Shown: positions 44,708-53,551 of the stretch, piece after piece
Position numbering within the stretch: position 1 is the first letter of the stretch
Layout of the letters: every line of letters begins with the position of its first letter
Source of the DNA: Acidovorax delafieldii
Lineage (GTDB): Bacteria > Pseudomonadota > Gammaproteobacteria > Burkholderiales > Burkholderiaceae_C
Direction of reading: 5' to 3'
Length of the DNA: 64,000 nt
Assembly: GCF_007993815.1 (NCBI RefSeq)
Contig: NZ_VJWE01000015.1
Span: 1 to 64,000 of the forward strand
Notes under the pieces: model-generated
What the model was told of the DNA's origin: nothing
Databases searched by the model: none
What the model saw: only the letters and a program-made list of their open reading frames with translations
Position numbers and translations under genes: made by a program

Positions 44708-45718
44708 ATGAAGAAATACACGCATTTCCTGTTTGCAGCAGTGGTGGTGGTGGCCATGCCATTGCTGATGCAGTCGGGCTCCTTGGCTAGCGAGGTACTC
44801 ATCTTTGCGCTGGCGGCCATGGGGTGCAACCTGCTGCTCGGCTTCACCGGCTTGCTTTCGTTCGGGCAGGGCATCTTCTTTGGTCTGGGCAGTTACACCG
44901 TTGCCTTGCTACTCACCCGCTGGCCTGTTCCCATGCCGCTTGCGTTGCTGCTCGCCACAGTCATGGGAGCGATCGGGGCGGCCGTGGTGGGCTGGGTGGC
45001 CATTCGCCAGCGTGGCACCTACTTTGTGATGCTGACCTTGGCCTTTGCGCAGATGTTCTATTTCATTGCCTATACGGCTACCGGCTTGACGGGGGGAGAC
45101 AACGGGTTGATGGATATCCCTCGTCCCAATGTGTCCATCCTGGGCTTTGACCTGTGGACGTTGGCGTCGCCTTGGCAGTTCTATGGTTTTGTTTCGCTGA
45201 TTTTTCTGGTGGTGTTCTGGCTGCTGCTCAAGGTGTCACGCTCGACATTCGGGCGAACCTTGCTGGCAGTGCGAGACAACGAAGAGCGTGCGGCTGCCAT
45301 TGGCTACAACCTCAGGCTGCTCAAGCTGCAGGCGTTTGTGATCTCGGGTGCTGTCACCGGTCTCGCGGGGGCGCTGCATGCCATGATGACCGGCCTGGCT
45401 CCGCTGTCCAACGCGGAGTACCACACCAGTGAAATGATCCTGGTGATGACCGTTATTGGCGGGACGGGCAACCTGTTTGCCTCGCTGCTGGGATCAGCGT
45501 TCTACCTGCTGCTGGCCGACTGGCTGTCTCAACTGTGGCCGCGTTGGCTTTTGCTGCTGGGCATTGCATTGATGGCCGTGAGCCTCTGGATGCAGCGCGG
45601 GCTGTGGGGCCTGGGTGAAACGGTCTGGAATCGGCCGCAAGGTCATCGCAAGCAGTCGGCTGACACGGTGGTGACGCCATCGGCAGCTGCAGTTCCTGCG
45701 AAAGGAGAACAGGCATGA
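44708..45718 (+). CDS. livM: ABC transporter permease, LivM-type
   Basis: The 336-residue polytopic permease starts MKKYTHFLFAAVVVVAMPLL. It contains CNLLLGFTGLLSFGQGIFFG, RQRGTYFVMLTLAFAQMFYF and VMTVIGGTGNLFASLLGSAF, all typical of LivM. AAGGAG lies upstream within the end of livH. The frame is open upstream only because of the livH frameshift, so the start is set at 44708. The stop overlaps the next start (ATGA). Confidence 0.93.
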   Translation: MKKYTHFLFAAVVVVAMPLLMQSGSLASEVLIFALAAMGCNLLLGFTGLLSFGQGIFFGLGSYTVALLLTRWPVPMPLALLLATVMGAIGAAVVGWVAIRQRGTYFVMLTLAFAQMFYFIAYTATGLTGGDNGLMDIPRPNVSILGFDLWTLASPWQFYGFVSLIFLVVFWLLLKVSRSTFGRTLLAVRDNEERAAAIGYNLRLLKLQAFVISGAVTGLAGALHAMMTGLAPLSNAEYHTSEMILVMTVIGGTGNLFASLLGSAFYLLLADWLSQLWPRWLLLLGIALMAVSLWMQRGLWGLGETVWNRPQGHRKQSADTVVTPSAAAVPAKGEQA

Positions 45719-46491
45719 GCCCAAAGACCCCGATCTTGTTGGAAGCCATTGATGTCGAGAAGCACTATGGCAAGTTTGCAGCGCTGGGCGGTGTAAGTCT
45801 CCAGGTGCGTGCGAATACCGTGCATTCGGTGATTGGCCCCAACGGTGCTGGCAAGACCACGTTGTTCCACATGCTCACCGGCACCAAGGCAGTCAGTGGA
45901 GGCCGGATTCTTTTTGATGGACAGGATGTCACGCATGAGCCAGACCATCGGCGGGTGCAGCGAGGCATTGCGCGTTCATTCCAGGTGACCAGCCTGTTCT
46001 TGAGCTTGCCCGTGCGTGAGAACCTGCGCCTTGGCGCACAAGGCGTACAGCCTGCACGCGCCCTGAATCCTTGGCACGAGCCGGTAGGGGCGCGTGCGCA
46101 GTCGCAGGTGGTTGACGCCGTTCTGTCCAAGGTGGGACTGGAGAACCTCGCAGACACCCCCGCTGGCAATCTTTCGCATGGCCAGCAGCGCCGGCTGGAA
46201 GTGGGCATGGCCCTGGCTGCACGGCCCAAGGCCATTTTCTTGGACGAGCCCACGTCGGGCATGGGCATCGATGACCTGGACGACATGAAGCGCTTGATCA
46301 AGAGCCTGCGCGACGAGCACACGGTGGTCTTGATCGAGCACAACATGAACATCGTGATGGATATCTCGGACACCGTGACGGTGATGCAGATGGGGCGCGT
46401 GCTGGCCGAAGGCATGCCACACGACATACGCAGCGACGAAAGGGTACGGACTGCGTACTTGGGCAACATGATCACAGGGGGCAAGGCATGA
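45715..46491 (+). CDS. livG: ABC transporter ATPase, LivG-type
   Basis: The 258-residue ATPase has Walker A IGPNGAGKTTLFHML, signature NLSHGQQRRLEVGMAL and Walker B AIFLDEPTSGMG. It also has the long insertion between Walker A and the signature typical of LivG. Translation is coupled to livM and livF by 4-nt overlaps. With LivF it powers the importer. Confidence 0.95.
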   Translation: MSPKTPILLEAIDVEKHYGKFAALGGVSLQVRANTVHSVIGPNGAGKTTLFHMLTGTKAVSGGRILFDGQDVTHEPDHRRVQRGIARSFQVTSLFLSLPVRENLRLGAQGVQPARALNPWHEPVGARAQSQVVDAVLSKVGLENLADTPAGNLSHGQQRRLEVGMALAARPKAIFLDEPTSGMGIDDLDDMKRLIKSLRDEHTVVLIEHNMNIVMDISDTVTVMQMGRVLAEGMPHDIRSDERVRTAYLGNMITGGKA

Positions 46492-47189
46492 TTCTCGATG
46501 TTGACAACCTGCATGCCCACTACGGCAAAAGCCATGTGCTTCAGGGTGTGTGTTTCACGGTGGGTAACGGCGAACTGGTCACCCTGCTGGGGCGCAACGG
46601 CGCAGGCAAGACCACCACACTCAAGAGCATTGCCGGGGTAGTCGCTCCCACGCAGGGCCGTGTGGCATTTGCCGGCAAACCGCTGCAGGGTCAGGCTTCG
46701 CATGTGATCGCCCGGCAGGGGGTGTGTCTGGTACCGGAGCACCGGGGCATCTTCAAGCTGCTGACCGTGGAAGAGAACCTGATGCTGGGCCTGCGAAAAA
46801 GCTCACCCTGGCAACTGGACGACGTGTACCGCATTTTCCCCAGGCTCAAGGAGCGCAGGCGCAACGGCGGTGGGCAGCTTTCCGGCGGCGAGCAGCAGAT
46901 GCTAGCGATCGGCCGCGCGCTGATGAACGACCCCAAGTTGCTCATGTTGGACGAGCCCGTGGAGGGGCTGGCCCCCGTGATCGTGGAGGAAATCGTGGCC
47001 CAGCTCAAGACCATCAAGGCCGCAGGCGTTGCCATCTTGCTGGTGGAGCAGAACCTGGAGGTCTGCACGCAACTGGCCGACCGCCATTGCATCCTGGAAC
47101 AAGGACGCATCGTCTACACAGCTGACAACGCAAGCTTTCTTGCCGACGAAGAGGTCAAAGACCGCTATCTGGGCGTGGGCTTGGCCTGA
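46488..47189 (+). CDS. livF: ABC transporter ATPase, LivF-type
   Basis: The 233-residue ATPase has Walker A LLGRNGAGKTTTLKSI, signature QLSGGEQQMLAIGRAL and Walker B LLMLDEPVEGLAP. The opening MILDVDNLHAHYGKSHVLQG is typical of LivF. It is the last transporter gene; the MlrC gene starts 39 nt later on the same strand. Confidence 0.95.
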   Translation: MILDVDNLHAHYGKSHVLQGVCFTVGNGELVTLLGRNGAGKTTTLKSIAGVVAPTQGRVAFAGKPLQGQASHVIARQGVCLVPEHRGIFKLLTVEENLMLGLRKSSPWQLDDVYRIFPRLKERRRNGGGQLSGGEQQMLAIGRALMNDPKLLMLDEPVEGLAPVIVEEIVAQLKTIKAAGVAILLVEQNLEVCTQLADRHCILEQGRIVYTADNASFLADEEVKDRYLGVGLA

Positions 47190-47228
47190 GCTGTGGCCCA
47201 TCCCGCACTGAATCCCGAAGGGCGTTTC

Positions 47229-48713
47229 ATGAAGTTTCTGATTGCTCGTCTTAACCACGAGACCAATACCTTTTCTCCGGTACCCACGCCCTTGAAGGCG
47301 TTTGCGCCCGAGTACGACGCGGCGGCCTTCCATGCCAACTTCGGCATGCGAACGGCGATGGCGGCTTTCATTGATGCAGCAAAGCGGGTAGGGGCGCAGT
47401 GCGTGACGCCCGTCTCCGCCACGGCAAACCCCAGCGGGCCGGTAGATGCCGACGCCTACCGCCAGTTGACGGACCGCATCGTCGCCGCAGCGGTGGGTTG
47501 CGATGCCATCCTGCTCGATTTGCATGGCGCGATGGTGGCGCAGAACACACCGGACGGGGAAGGAGACCTGCTTGCCCGGGTGAGGGCGGCTGCGCCTGGC
47601 GTACCGTTGGGCGTAGCTCTGGACCTGCACGGCAACATCACGCAGAAGATGGTCGATAACGCCGATGTGATGGTGGGGTTCAAGACCTACCCGCATGTGG
47701 ACATGTACGAGACGGGCGAGCACGCGGCACGTCTCGTGTTGCACATGTTGCAGCAAGGGACGAGGTACGCCGTGCGCTGGCGACAGTTGCCGCTGCTCAG
47801 TCACACCCTGCGCAGCACGACCTTGGGTGGCGCTATGGCCGCCGCCGTGTCCTCGGCGCGGCAGGCCGAAGGGGAGGGTGTGCCGGCCATGACCATCTTT
47901 GCGGGCTTCTCCTTGGCCGACATTGCCGCACCATGCGTGAGCGTAGTGGCCACGGCGGAATGCACTGCCGAGGGTGAAGCGCTGTGCGCCGCTGCGCTGG
48001 ACCGCGTGGCTGCTCAGATCTGGGCGGAACGTGAAGGCTACGTGTATGCCAGCGAGCCCTTGGCCGAAGCCTTCGTTCGGGCGCAGCGCATGGCCGAAGG
48101 GGTGGGCAAGCCCGTACTGCTGCTGGATCACAGCGACAACTGCATGTCCGGAGGAACCTGCGACACCATGGACGTGCTGCAGGCCGCCTGGCGGCATGGC
48201 CTGACTGGTATCGCCACGGGGCCGCTGTCTGATCCGGAGGCCGTTGAGCAGCTCGTGGCGGCCGGTGTGGGCGCGCAGGTGTCGGTGCGCCTGGGCAACA
48301 AGGTGCCGCTGGCTCGGCTGGGCATTGTCAAAGAGCCCGTGCTGGTGCAGGGCACAGTGCGTGCCATCAGCGACGGCAGCTACACCGTGACGGGCCCGAT
48401 ATACACCGGCCAGCGCTGCTCCATGGGGCGTGCCGTCTGGCTGGATGCCGGCGGCACGCAGATCGTGGTGGTTGAGCAGCCGCACGAACCGTGGGATCTG
48501 GGCGTTTTTTCTTGTGTGGGCCTGGACCCCGCGGCATATCGCTACCTGCTGCTCAAGTCGCGCATGTACTGCCGACCGGTCTTTGTGCCGCTCTCTGCTG
48601 GATTGGTGGAGTGCGATAGCCCCGGCGTGACCAGCTCGGACTACCAGCTGTTCCCGTTCGCAAACCTGCGCCAGCCCGTCTACCCGCTGGGCGACGTGCT
48701 CGCATATCCCTGA
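47229..48713 (+). CDS. M81-family metallopeptidase (microcystinase C/MlrC-like)
   Basis: The 494-residue protein starts MKFLIARLNHETNTFSPVPT, the MlrC family opening. It carries DAILLDLHGAMVAQ, GVALDLHGNITQKM and LDHSDNCMSGGTCDTMDVLQ, which supply zinc ligands. MlrC cleaves linearised microcystin, but most family members lie in importer operons and probably hydrolyse small amide substrates. AAGGGC precedes the chosen ATG; an upstream GTG at 47193 is possible. Context suggests processing of the compound imported by the liv-type system. Confidence 0.9.
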   Translation: MKFLIARLNHETNTFSPVPTPLKAFAPEYDAAAFHANFGMRTAMAAFIDAAKRVGAQCVTPVSATANPSGPVDADAYRQLTDRIVAAAVGCDAILLDLHGAMVAQNTPDGEGDLLARVRAAAPGVPLGVALDLHGNITQKMVDNADVMVGFKTYPHVDMYETGEHAARLVLHMLQQGTRYAVRWRQLPLLSHTLRSTTLGGAMAAAVSSARQAEGEGVPAMTIFAGFSLADIAAPCVSVVATAECTAEGEALCAAALDRVAAQIWAEREGYVYASEPLAEAFVRAQRMAEGVGKPVLLLDHSDNCMSGGTCDTMDVLQAAWRHGLTGIATGPLSDPEAVEQLVAAGVGAQVSVRLGNKVPLARLGIVKEPVLVQGTVRAISDGSYTVTGPIYTGQRCSMGRAVWLDAGGTQIVVVEQPHEPWDLGVFSCVGLDPAAYRYLLLKSRMYCRPVFVPLSAGLVECDSPGVTSSDYQLFPFANLRQPVYPLGDVLAYP

Positions 48714-48737
48714 CTGAGCTATATCTCTGGAGCTTCT

Positions 48738-49994
48738 ATGGACACGAAAGTCAAACCCGACATTGAGAACCTGCGCATCAACGGCGAACGCCTGTGGGCG
48801 TCACTCATGGAGCTGGCGCAGATCGGCGCCACCCCCAAGGGCGGCGTGTGCCGCTTGACCCTCACCGACCTGGACAAGCAGGGCCGTGACTTGGTGACCC
48901 GCTGGGCGCGCGAGGCAGGCATGACCGTCACCATCGACAAGATCGGCAACGGCTTCATGCGCCGCCCCGGCCGCAACAACAACCTGCCACCCATCATGAC
49001 CGGCAGCCACATCGACACCCAGCCAACCGACGGCAAGTTCGACGGCAACTACGGCGTGCTGGCCGGCATCGAGGTGGTGCGCACGCTCAACGACCACGGA
49101 ATCGAAACCGAAGCCCCCATCGAAGTCGCCTTCTGGACCAACGAAGAAGGATCGCGCTTTGTGCCCGTGATGATGGGCTCGGGCGTGTTTGCCAAAGCCT
49201 TCACGCTGGAGCACGCCTACGCCGCCACCGACACCGAAGGCAAGACGGTGAAGGGCGAACTCGAGCGCATCGGCTACATCGGCGACCAGGAGCCCGGCGA
49301 CCACCCCATCGGCGCCTACTTTGAAACCCACATCGAACAAGGCCCCGTGCTGGAAGACAACGACAAGACCATCGGCGTGGTCAGCGGCGTGCTGGGCATC
49401 CGCTGGTTTGACTGCACCGTCACCGGCATGGAAGCCCACGCAGGCCCCACCCCCATGGCCCTGCGCAAGGACGCGATGCTGGCCGCCACACGCATCATGC
49501 AAGACGTAGTCGCCGCCGCCCACCGCCACCCGCCGCACGGGCGCGGCACCGTGGGCATGGTGCAAGTCTTCCCCAACAGCCGCAACGTCATCCCCGGCCG
49601 GGTCAAGTTCAGCATCGACCTGCGCAACAGCACGGACGCACTGGTGGACGCCATGGCCGCCGAGGTCAAGGCCTTTGCCGACCAGGTGGCCAAGGAGCAT
49701 GGCGTGCAAGTGCACATCGAGATGGTCTCCAGCTACCCCGCGCAACTCTTCCAGCCCGAATGCGTGCAGGCCGTGGGCCGCGCCGCCGCCAAGCTGGGCT
49801 ACAGCCACATGCCTGCCGTCTCGGGCGCGGGGCACGACGCCGTGTATATGGCCAAGCTCGCACCCAGCGGCATGATCTTCATCCCCTGCAAGGACGGCAT
49901 CAGCCACAACGAGATCGAGGATGCGAAACCTGAGCACATCGAGGCCGGGTGCAACGTGCTGCTGCACGCCATGCTGGAGCGGGCTGGTACCTAG
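48738..49994 (+). CDS. Zn-dependent amidohydrolase, N-carbamoyl-amino-acid hydrolase family (M20)
   Basis: The 418-residue enzyme contains GSHIDTQPTDGKFDGNYGVL, FWTNEEGSRF and FETHIEQGPVLE, and ends SGAGHDAVYMAKLAPSGMIF. This is the metal-binding layout of beta-ureidopropionases and L-N-carbamoylases, which release ammonia and carbon dioxide from N-carbamoyl amino acids. It is 24 nt downstream of the MlrC gene. Hydantoin, ureide or allantoate-like substrates are possible. Confidence 0.93.
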   Translation: MDTKVKPDIENLRINGERLWASLMELAQIGATPKGGVCRLTLTDLDKQGRDLVTRWAREAGMTVTIDKIGNGFMRRPGRNNNLPPIMTGSHIDTQPTDGKFDGNYGVLAGIEVVRTLNDHGIETEAPIEVAFWTNEEGSRFVPVMMGSGVFAKAFTLEHAYAATDTEGKTVKGELERIGYIGDQEPGDHPIGAYFETHIEQGPVLEDNDKTIGVVSGVLGIRWFDCTVTGMEAHAGPTPMALRKDAMLAATRIMQDVVAAAHRHPPHGRGTVGMVQVFPNSRNVIPGRVKFSIDLRNSTDALVDAMAAEVKAFADQVAKEHGVQVHIEMVSSYPAQLFQPECVQAVGRAAAKLGYSHMPAVSGAGHDAVYMAKLAPSGMIFIPCKDGISHNEIEDAKPEHIEAGCNVLLHAMLERAGT

Positions 49995-49995
49995 T

Positions 49996-50012
49996 GCTAT
50001 ACAAAATATAGC
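49996..50012. repeat. Short AT-rich palindrome between convergent genes
   Basis: GCTATA-CAAAA-TATAGC lies just after the carbamoylase stop. Short GCTAT...ATAGC palindromes of this kind are, as far as I recall, scattered in Comamonadaceae intergenic regions. It could be a weak terminator or a dispersed repeat; only this copy was noticed here. Confidence 0.4.
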
Positions 50013-50073
50013 GGTAGATGCATGATTCCGTAGCGCTTGAGCCCGTCTGGATGCAAAAAGCGGGTGGAACGGA

Positions 50074-50355
50074 TCAGTCCAGCTTCGTCAGCCCCAGAAA
50101 GTGGTTCAGCATGTGGAAGTGGTCTTCGAAGAATTCCTCTTCCAGGCCCGCCAGCTGGTCGATGGGGGTCCACTGCACCAGCGCCGCATCATCGTCCGCC
50201 TGCACCACTGGGAAGGGCGCATCGCCCAGGTCAAAGTAGTGTGCATGCGTGATGGTGCGACCGCGCTGGCTGCGGTCGGGGTGGTCGAACACGGCCACTG
50301 ACTGCAGTGCGGCGCGCATGCGGGCCTCGGGCAGGTTGCATGTACGGGCAAGAGG
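50074..50355 (-). pseudogene. 3' remnant of a Nudix hydrolase gene (NadM-type C-terminal domain)
   Basis: About 93 codons match the end of the bifunctional NMN adenylyltransferase/Nudix family: SVAVFDHPDRSQRGRTITHA, HYFDLGDAPFPVVQADDDAA and EEEFFEDHFHMLNHFLGL. The nucleotidyltransferase half and the catalytic Nudix box are missing; the frame upstream merges into the antisense of the SRPBCC gene. It is a truncated relic joined close to an intact gene. Confidence 0.75.
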
Positions 50356-50371
50356 CTCTGCGAGCTGGCCG

Positions 50372-50788
50372 CTATTGCCGCGCCAGCTTTGCGACCACGT
50401 GGCGGGAAAAGTTGTCCAGGATAGCCTGCCAGCCGGCTCGCTGCTGCTCTTCGGAGTGCGTTTGTTCCCCGTCGAATGTGACCGTAACTTTGACTCCGTC
50501 CGCGCCCTCGTTGAACTCAACGAGTCCTGCTCGATCTCCGAAGGCGTATTCGATGAGCTGGCACGGCACAACCTTGGTGTATTCACCTGCAAAGTCAAAC
50601 CCGAATGAGCCGTCCTTCGCCTCCATGCGAGAGGAGAACTTGCCACCTGGCCGCAGATCCACCGACGAGGTGGTCGTGTGCCAGTCTGGGGACGCTGTAT
50701 TCCACTGTTTGATGTCTTCGGGTGTTGTGTATGCCCGCCAGACTTTTTTCAACGGTGCGGCAACCACAGTGGAGACGGTGATCTTCAT
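50372..50788 (-). CDS. SRPBCC/AHSA1-family protein
   Basis: The 138-residue START-like protein starts MKITVSTVVAAPLKKVWRAY and contains TTPEDIKQWNTASPDWHTTT and a repeated GEYTKV/YAFGD pattern of the AHSA1 (activator of Hsp90 ATPase-like) branch. Such small proteins bind hydrophobic ligands; no specific role is known. GGAG lies 9 nt before the ATG. It stands alone, with the Nudix relic directly downstream. Confidence 0.9.
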   Translation of the reverse strand: MKITVSTVVAAPLKKVWRAYTTPEDIKQWNTASPDWHTTTSSVDLRPGGKFSSRMEAKDGSFGFDFAGEYTKVVPCQLIEYAFGDRAGLVEFNEGADGVKVTVTFDGEQTHSEEQQRAGWQAILDNFSRHVVAKLARQ

Positions 50789-50894
50789 GAGCGAACTCCA
50801 TTCGGGTGACCCGGCACATATTCAAAGATTGGGTGCCGAGTCCAGCCCTATCGGCACTGGCCGCTAAAACCCGGCCTTATTAGCGACTTCTGTC

Positions 50895-51482
50895 TCAGAC
50901 TTGTTGGCTGCGCGCGGCGATCCACCGGATCTCCTCGACCAGCTCGTGCAATCCTGTTTGGATGATATCCAGAGTAGGCTTGTCCACTAAGTGACCGTCT
51001 TGTATGCGCGCGGCGACTCCCGCAATGGCGATGTGCTGCCGCACCAAGGGGCGTGCCAGTGTGGCTGCCAATGCATCACGAATTTGGGCCTGTGCCCGCA
51101 CTCCCCCTGCCGTGCCTGGCGACGCCGTCATGATGAGCGCGGGCTTGCCCTTGAGAGGAGATGCAAATCCCGGCCGTGAAGCCCAGTCAATCGCGTTCTT
51201 GAGTACCCCGGGTATGCCGTAGTTGTACTCAGGAGAACACAGTACCAGGCCATTCGCATGTTCAATGGCGTTCTTGAGCTGGACGACTGGAGGCGGTGGT
51301 TGCTCCCCATCCAGATCTGCGTTGTACATGGGGATCTCGTCGAGAGGGAACAACTCCAGTGTGGTTCCAGAAGGTAGCAGCGGCTGGAGGCTTCGCAGCA
51401 CGGCAGTGCTGTGCGACGCGCGGCGGAGGCTTCCGGAGATGGCGAGGAGGCGGATAGGACGTGTCATCTGGTTGGTGTTCAT
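50895..51482 (-). CDS. NADPH-dependent FMN reductase
   Basis: The 195-residue flavodoxin-like protein contains AISGSLRRASHSTAVLRSLQ (FMN phosphate loop), CSPEYNYGIPGVLKNAIDWA and SPLKGKPALIMTASPG. The family includes chromate, quinone and azo reductases. It is divergent from the GntR gene, and the TTTATGCATAAA palindrome lies 32 nt upstream of its start, so it may belong to that regulon. Confidence 0.93.
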   Translation of the reverse strand: MNTNQMTRPIRLLAISGSLRRASHSTAVLRSLQPLLPSGTTLELFPLDEIPMYNADLDGEQPPPPVVQLKNAIEHANGLVLCSPEYNYGIPGVLKNAIDWASRPGFASPLKGKPALIMTASPGTAGGVRAQAQIRDALAATLARPLVRQHIAIAGVAARIQDGHLVDKPTLDIIQTGLHELVEEIRWIAARSQQV

Positions 51483-51513
51483 TGAGATTCTTTCGTTCTT
51501 TCAATGCCTGAAG

Positions 51514-51525
51514 TTTATGCATAAA
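51514..51525. promoter_or_regulatory. Operator-like palindrome TTTATGCATAAA, copy 1
   Basis: A perfect 12-bp palindrome lies between the divergent FMN-reductase and GntR genes. The same core (TTTGTGCATAAA) recurs at 52487 upstream of the FAH operon. Probably a binding site of the adjacent GntR regulator. Confidence 0.6.
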
Positions 51526-51534
51526 ATTCAAAAC

Positions 51535-52236
51535 ATGTACAAAACAGACACATCCCCTCGCACCCCGCCCCTGGTGGATCAGGCCTTCGCGCAATTGCGC
51601 AGGGATGTGTTGAATGGCACCTACGGTCCAGGCGCCAAGCTCAAGCTCGATGAACTGCAAGCTGCCTACGGCTTTTCCAGCAGTCCGCTGCGGGAGGCGC
51701 TGAGTCGTCTGGCACAGGAGGGGTTGATCCGGGCAGATGAACGGCGAGGGTTTCGTGTAACGGCGATTTCTGCAGAGGACTTGGGCGACATCACGCGCAT
51801 GCGTGTGATGCTTGACGTTCAGGCGCTGCGCGAATCGATTGCCCACGGTGATGACGTGTGGGAGGCGCAAGTAGTGGGGGCATTTCACCGCTTGGAGAAG
51901 GTAGAAGGCCGACTTAGCGATGGTCCGGTCGTTTTGGACCAAGGGTGGACGGACGTGCACACTGCCTTTCACATGGCACTGATTTCAGCCAGTCCATCAG
52001 AGCGCCTGCGGACTTGGAGTGCAAGCCTCTTCGACCAGGCGGAGCGCTACCGGCGGTTTTCAGCGCGCTTTCGCAAGACCTTTAAGCACAAATCCAGCGA
52101 GCACCGTAAGCTCATGGACGCTACGCTGCGGCGCGATGCAGATACCGCCTGTGCACTCTTGCAAGAGCACATCTTGAGTACCGAGCGCAATGTGCTCTCG
52201 GTGCTGGGCAAGCTGGAGCACGGCCAGGGAGGCTGA
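51535..52236 (+). CDS. GntR-family (FCD) transcriptional regulator
   Basis: The 233-residue regulator has a winged helix (LVDQAFAQLRRDVLNGTYGP, SSSPLREALSRLAQEGLIRA) and an FCD domain (MRVMLDVQALRESIAHGDDV onward). The ATG at 51535 is preferred because the ATG at 51517 lies inside the operator palindrome. It stands between an FMN reductase and the FAH-Bug operon, both preceded by the TTTRTGCATAAA motif, and likely represses both and itself. Confidence 0.88.
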   Translation: MYKTDTSPRTPPLVDQAFAQLRRDVLNGTYGPGAKLKLDELQAAYGFSSSPLREALSRLAQEGLIRADERRGFRVTAISAEDLGDITRMRVMLDVQALRESIAHGDDVWEAQVVGAFHRLEKVEGRLSDGPVVLDQGWTDVHTAFHMALISASPSERLRTWSASLFDQAERYRRFSARFRKTFKHKSSEHRKLMDATLRRDADTACALLQEHILSTERNVLSVLGKLEHGQGG

Positions 52237-52347
52237 CCCTCCGCTGCCATTGCAAGCCAGGGCATGGTCTAGGTACAGGCATTTCGCCGGTTCCTGGGCA
52301 GCCCTGCCCCTCCTCATTTCTGGTTGCACCCGACTCGCGTGGTGCAG

Positions 52348-52378
52348 AGCCCGCATGCATCGCGCATGTGGGCTTTTT
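52348..52378 (+). terminator. Rho-independent terminator after the GntR gene
   Basis: AGCCCGCATG...CATGTGGGCT with a GC-rich loop, followed by TTTTC, lies about 110 nt after the GntR stop. Confidence 0.8.
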
Positions 52379-52481
52379 CGCTTCTGAGTTCCCCATTTCC
52401 GTTGTCTGCAAGTGCCTCTTCTTGCGCAGGTGGCCAAGCAAGTTGCCGCAAATCGCTCGGTGTAAACCACTAAGCACAATT

Positions 52482-52504
52482 TGTATTTTGTGCATAAAAA
52501 TACA
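52482..52504. promoter_or_regulatory. Operator-like palindrome upstream of the FAH operon, copy 2
   Basis: TGTATTTT-N7-AAAATACA is a perfect 8-bp inverted repeat whose centre contains TTTGTGCATAAA, one base different from the palindrome at 51514-51525. It lies 90 nt before the FAH ATG and is a likely GntR operator in the operon promoter. Confidence 0.6.
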
Positions 52505-52593
52505 TTCATGCACTAGATTCGGAGATACAGAAGTCCAAGTTCTGATCGTCGTGCCTTCTCCGATTCCTCTTTCATCCCTTTTCTAGGAAACCC

Positions 52594-53454
52594 ATGAAAC
52601 TGATGTCCTACTCAATCGCCGGCCGTGAAACCTGGGGTGCCGTCCTCGGTGACGGTGTTGCCGAACTGGCGATCCGAACTGGCCATGCCACGCTGGCTGG
52701 CTTCATCGCAAGCCCGGACTTCGCGCGCCGGGATGCGTTGGTGGCAGATATCAAGGCCGACGCAAAGTTGGCCGAAGTGACGTTCCTGCCGGTGATTCCT
52801 CGCCCCGAAAAAATTGTCTGCGCGGTGCGCAACTACATGGATCACCACCAGGAGGTGCTCGCTGCTGGCATGCAGCGCGAGCTGTCCGAGCAGCCGCCGA
52901 TCTTCTTGCGCGTGTGGCGTTCACAGACACCACATCAAGGGCCGATCGTCCGCCCCCATGTTTCGGAGTCGCTGGATTGGGAAGGCGAGCTGGCCGTAGT
53001 GATTGGCAAGGAAGGTCGTGACATCAGCGAGGCGGACGCCTGGGCGCACATTGCAGGCTATAGCTGCTACAACGATGCCAGCGTGCGTGAGTGGCAGTTC
53101 CATGCCAAGCAGATCGCCTCCGGCAAAAACTTCGAATCCACTGGTGCTTTCGGTCCCTGGATGGTGACTGCAGACGAGATCGCGTCTGGTCGCGAACTCA
53201 AGCTGGAGACGCGTCTGAACGGCGTTGTGGTGCAGTCCAGCCATACAGGGCACATGATTTTTTCGATCCCCCGCCTGATTGCGTATGCCTCAACCATTTT
53301 TACGTTGGTCCCCGGTGACGTGATCATCACTGGCACTCCTGCCGGCGTGGGCTGGAGCAAGAAGCCGCCGCAGTTCATGAAACCTGGCGACGTCGTGGAA
53401 GTGGAGATTGAAGCCATCGGCGTGCTGCGCAATCCAGTGGTTGCGCAGGGCTGA
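52594..53454 (+). CDS. Fumarylacetoacetate hydrolase-family protein
   Basis: This 286-residue enzyme of the FAH/HpaG fold contains VCAVRNYMDHHQEVLAAG, DWEGELAVVIGKEGRDISEA (metal-ligand acidic residues) and IFTLVPGDVIITGTPAGVGW. Family members hydrolyse or decarboxylate beta-diketo and oxo acids. GGAAACCC precedes the ATG. It opens the GntR-controlled operon, so it may perform the ring-opening or C-C cleavage product step of the pathway (inferred). Confidence 0.93.
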   Translation: MKLMSYSIAGRETWGAVLGDGVAELAIRTGHATLAGFIASPDFARRDALVADIKADAKLAEVTFLPVIPRPEKIVCAVRNYMDHHQEVLAAGMQRELSEQPPIFLRVWRSQTPHQGPIVRPHVSESLDWEGELAVVIGKEGRDISEADAWAHIAGYSCYNDASVREWQFHAKQIASGKNFESTGAFGPWMVTADEIASGRELKLETRLNGVVVQSSHTGHMIFSIPRLIAYASTIFTLVPGDVIITGTPAGVGWSKKPPQFMKPGDVVEVEIEAIGVLRNPVVAQG

Positions 53455-53551
53455 CCATCGTCTGGCGTCATTTACCCGTTCGATCTTCCATCCAGACCCT
53501 GCAACGGTAGAGCAAGGCCCCACGCGGCCGCCGCCCACGGAGACAAACACC

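Noticed and set aside
48801-49967. 388-codon minus-strand frame
   Set aside because: Shadow of the carbamoylase gene, rich in Gly and His.
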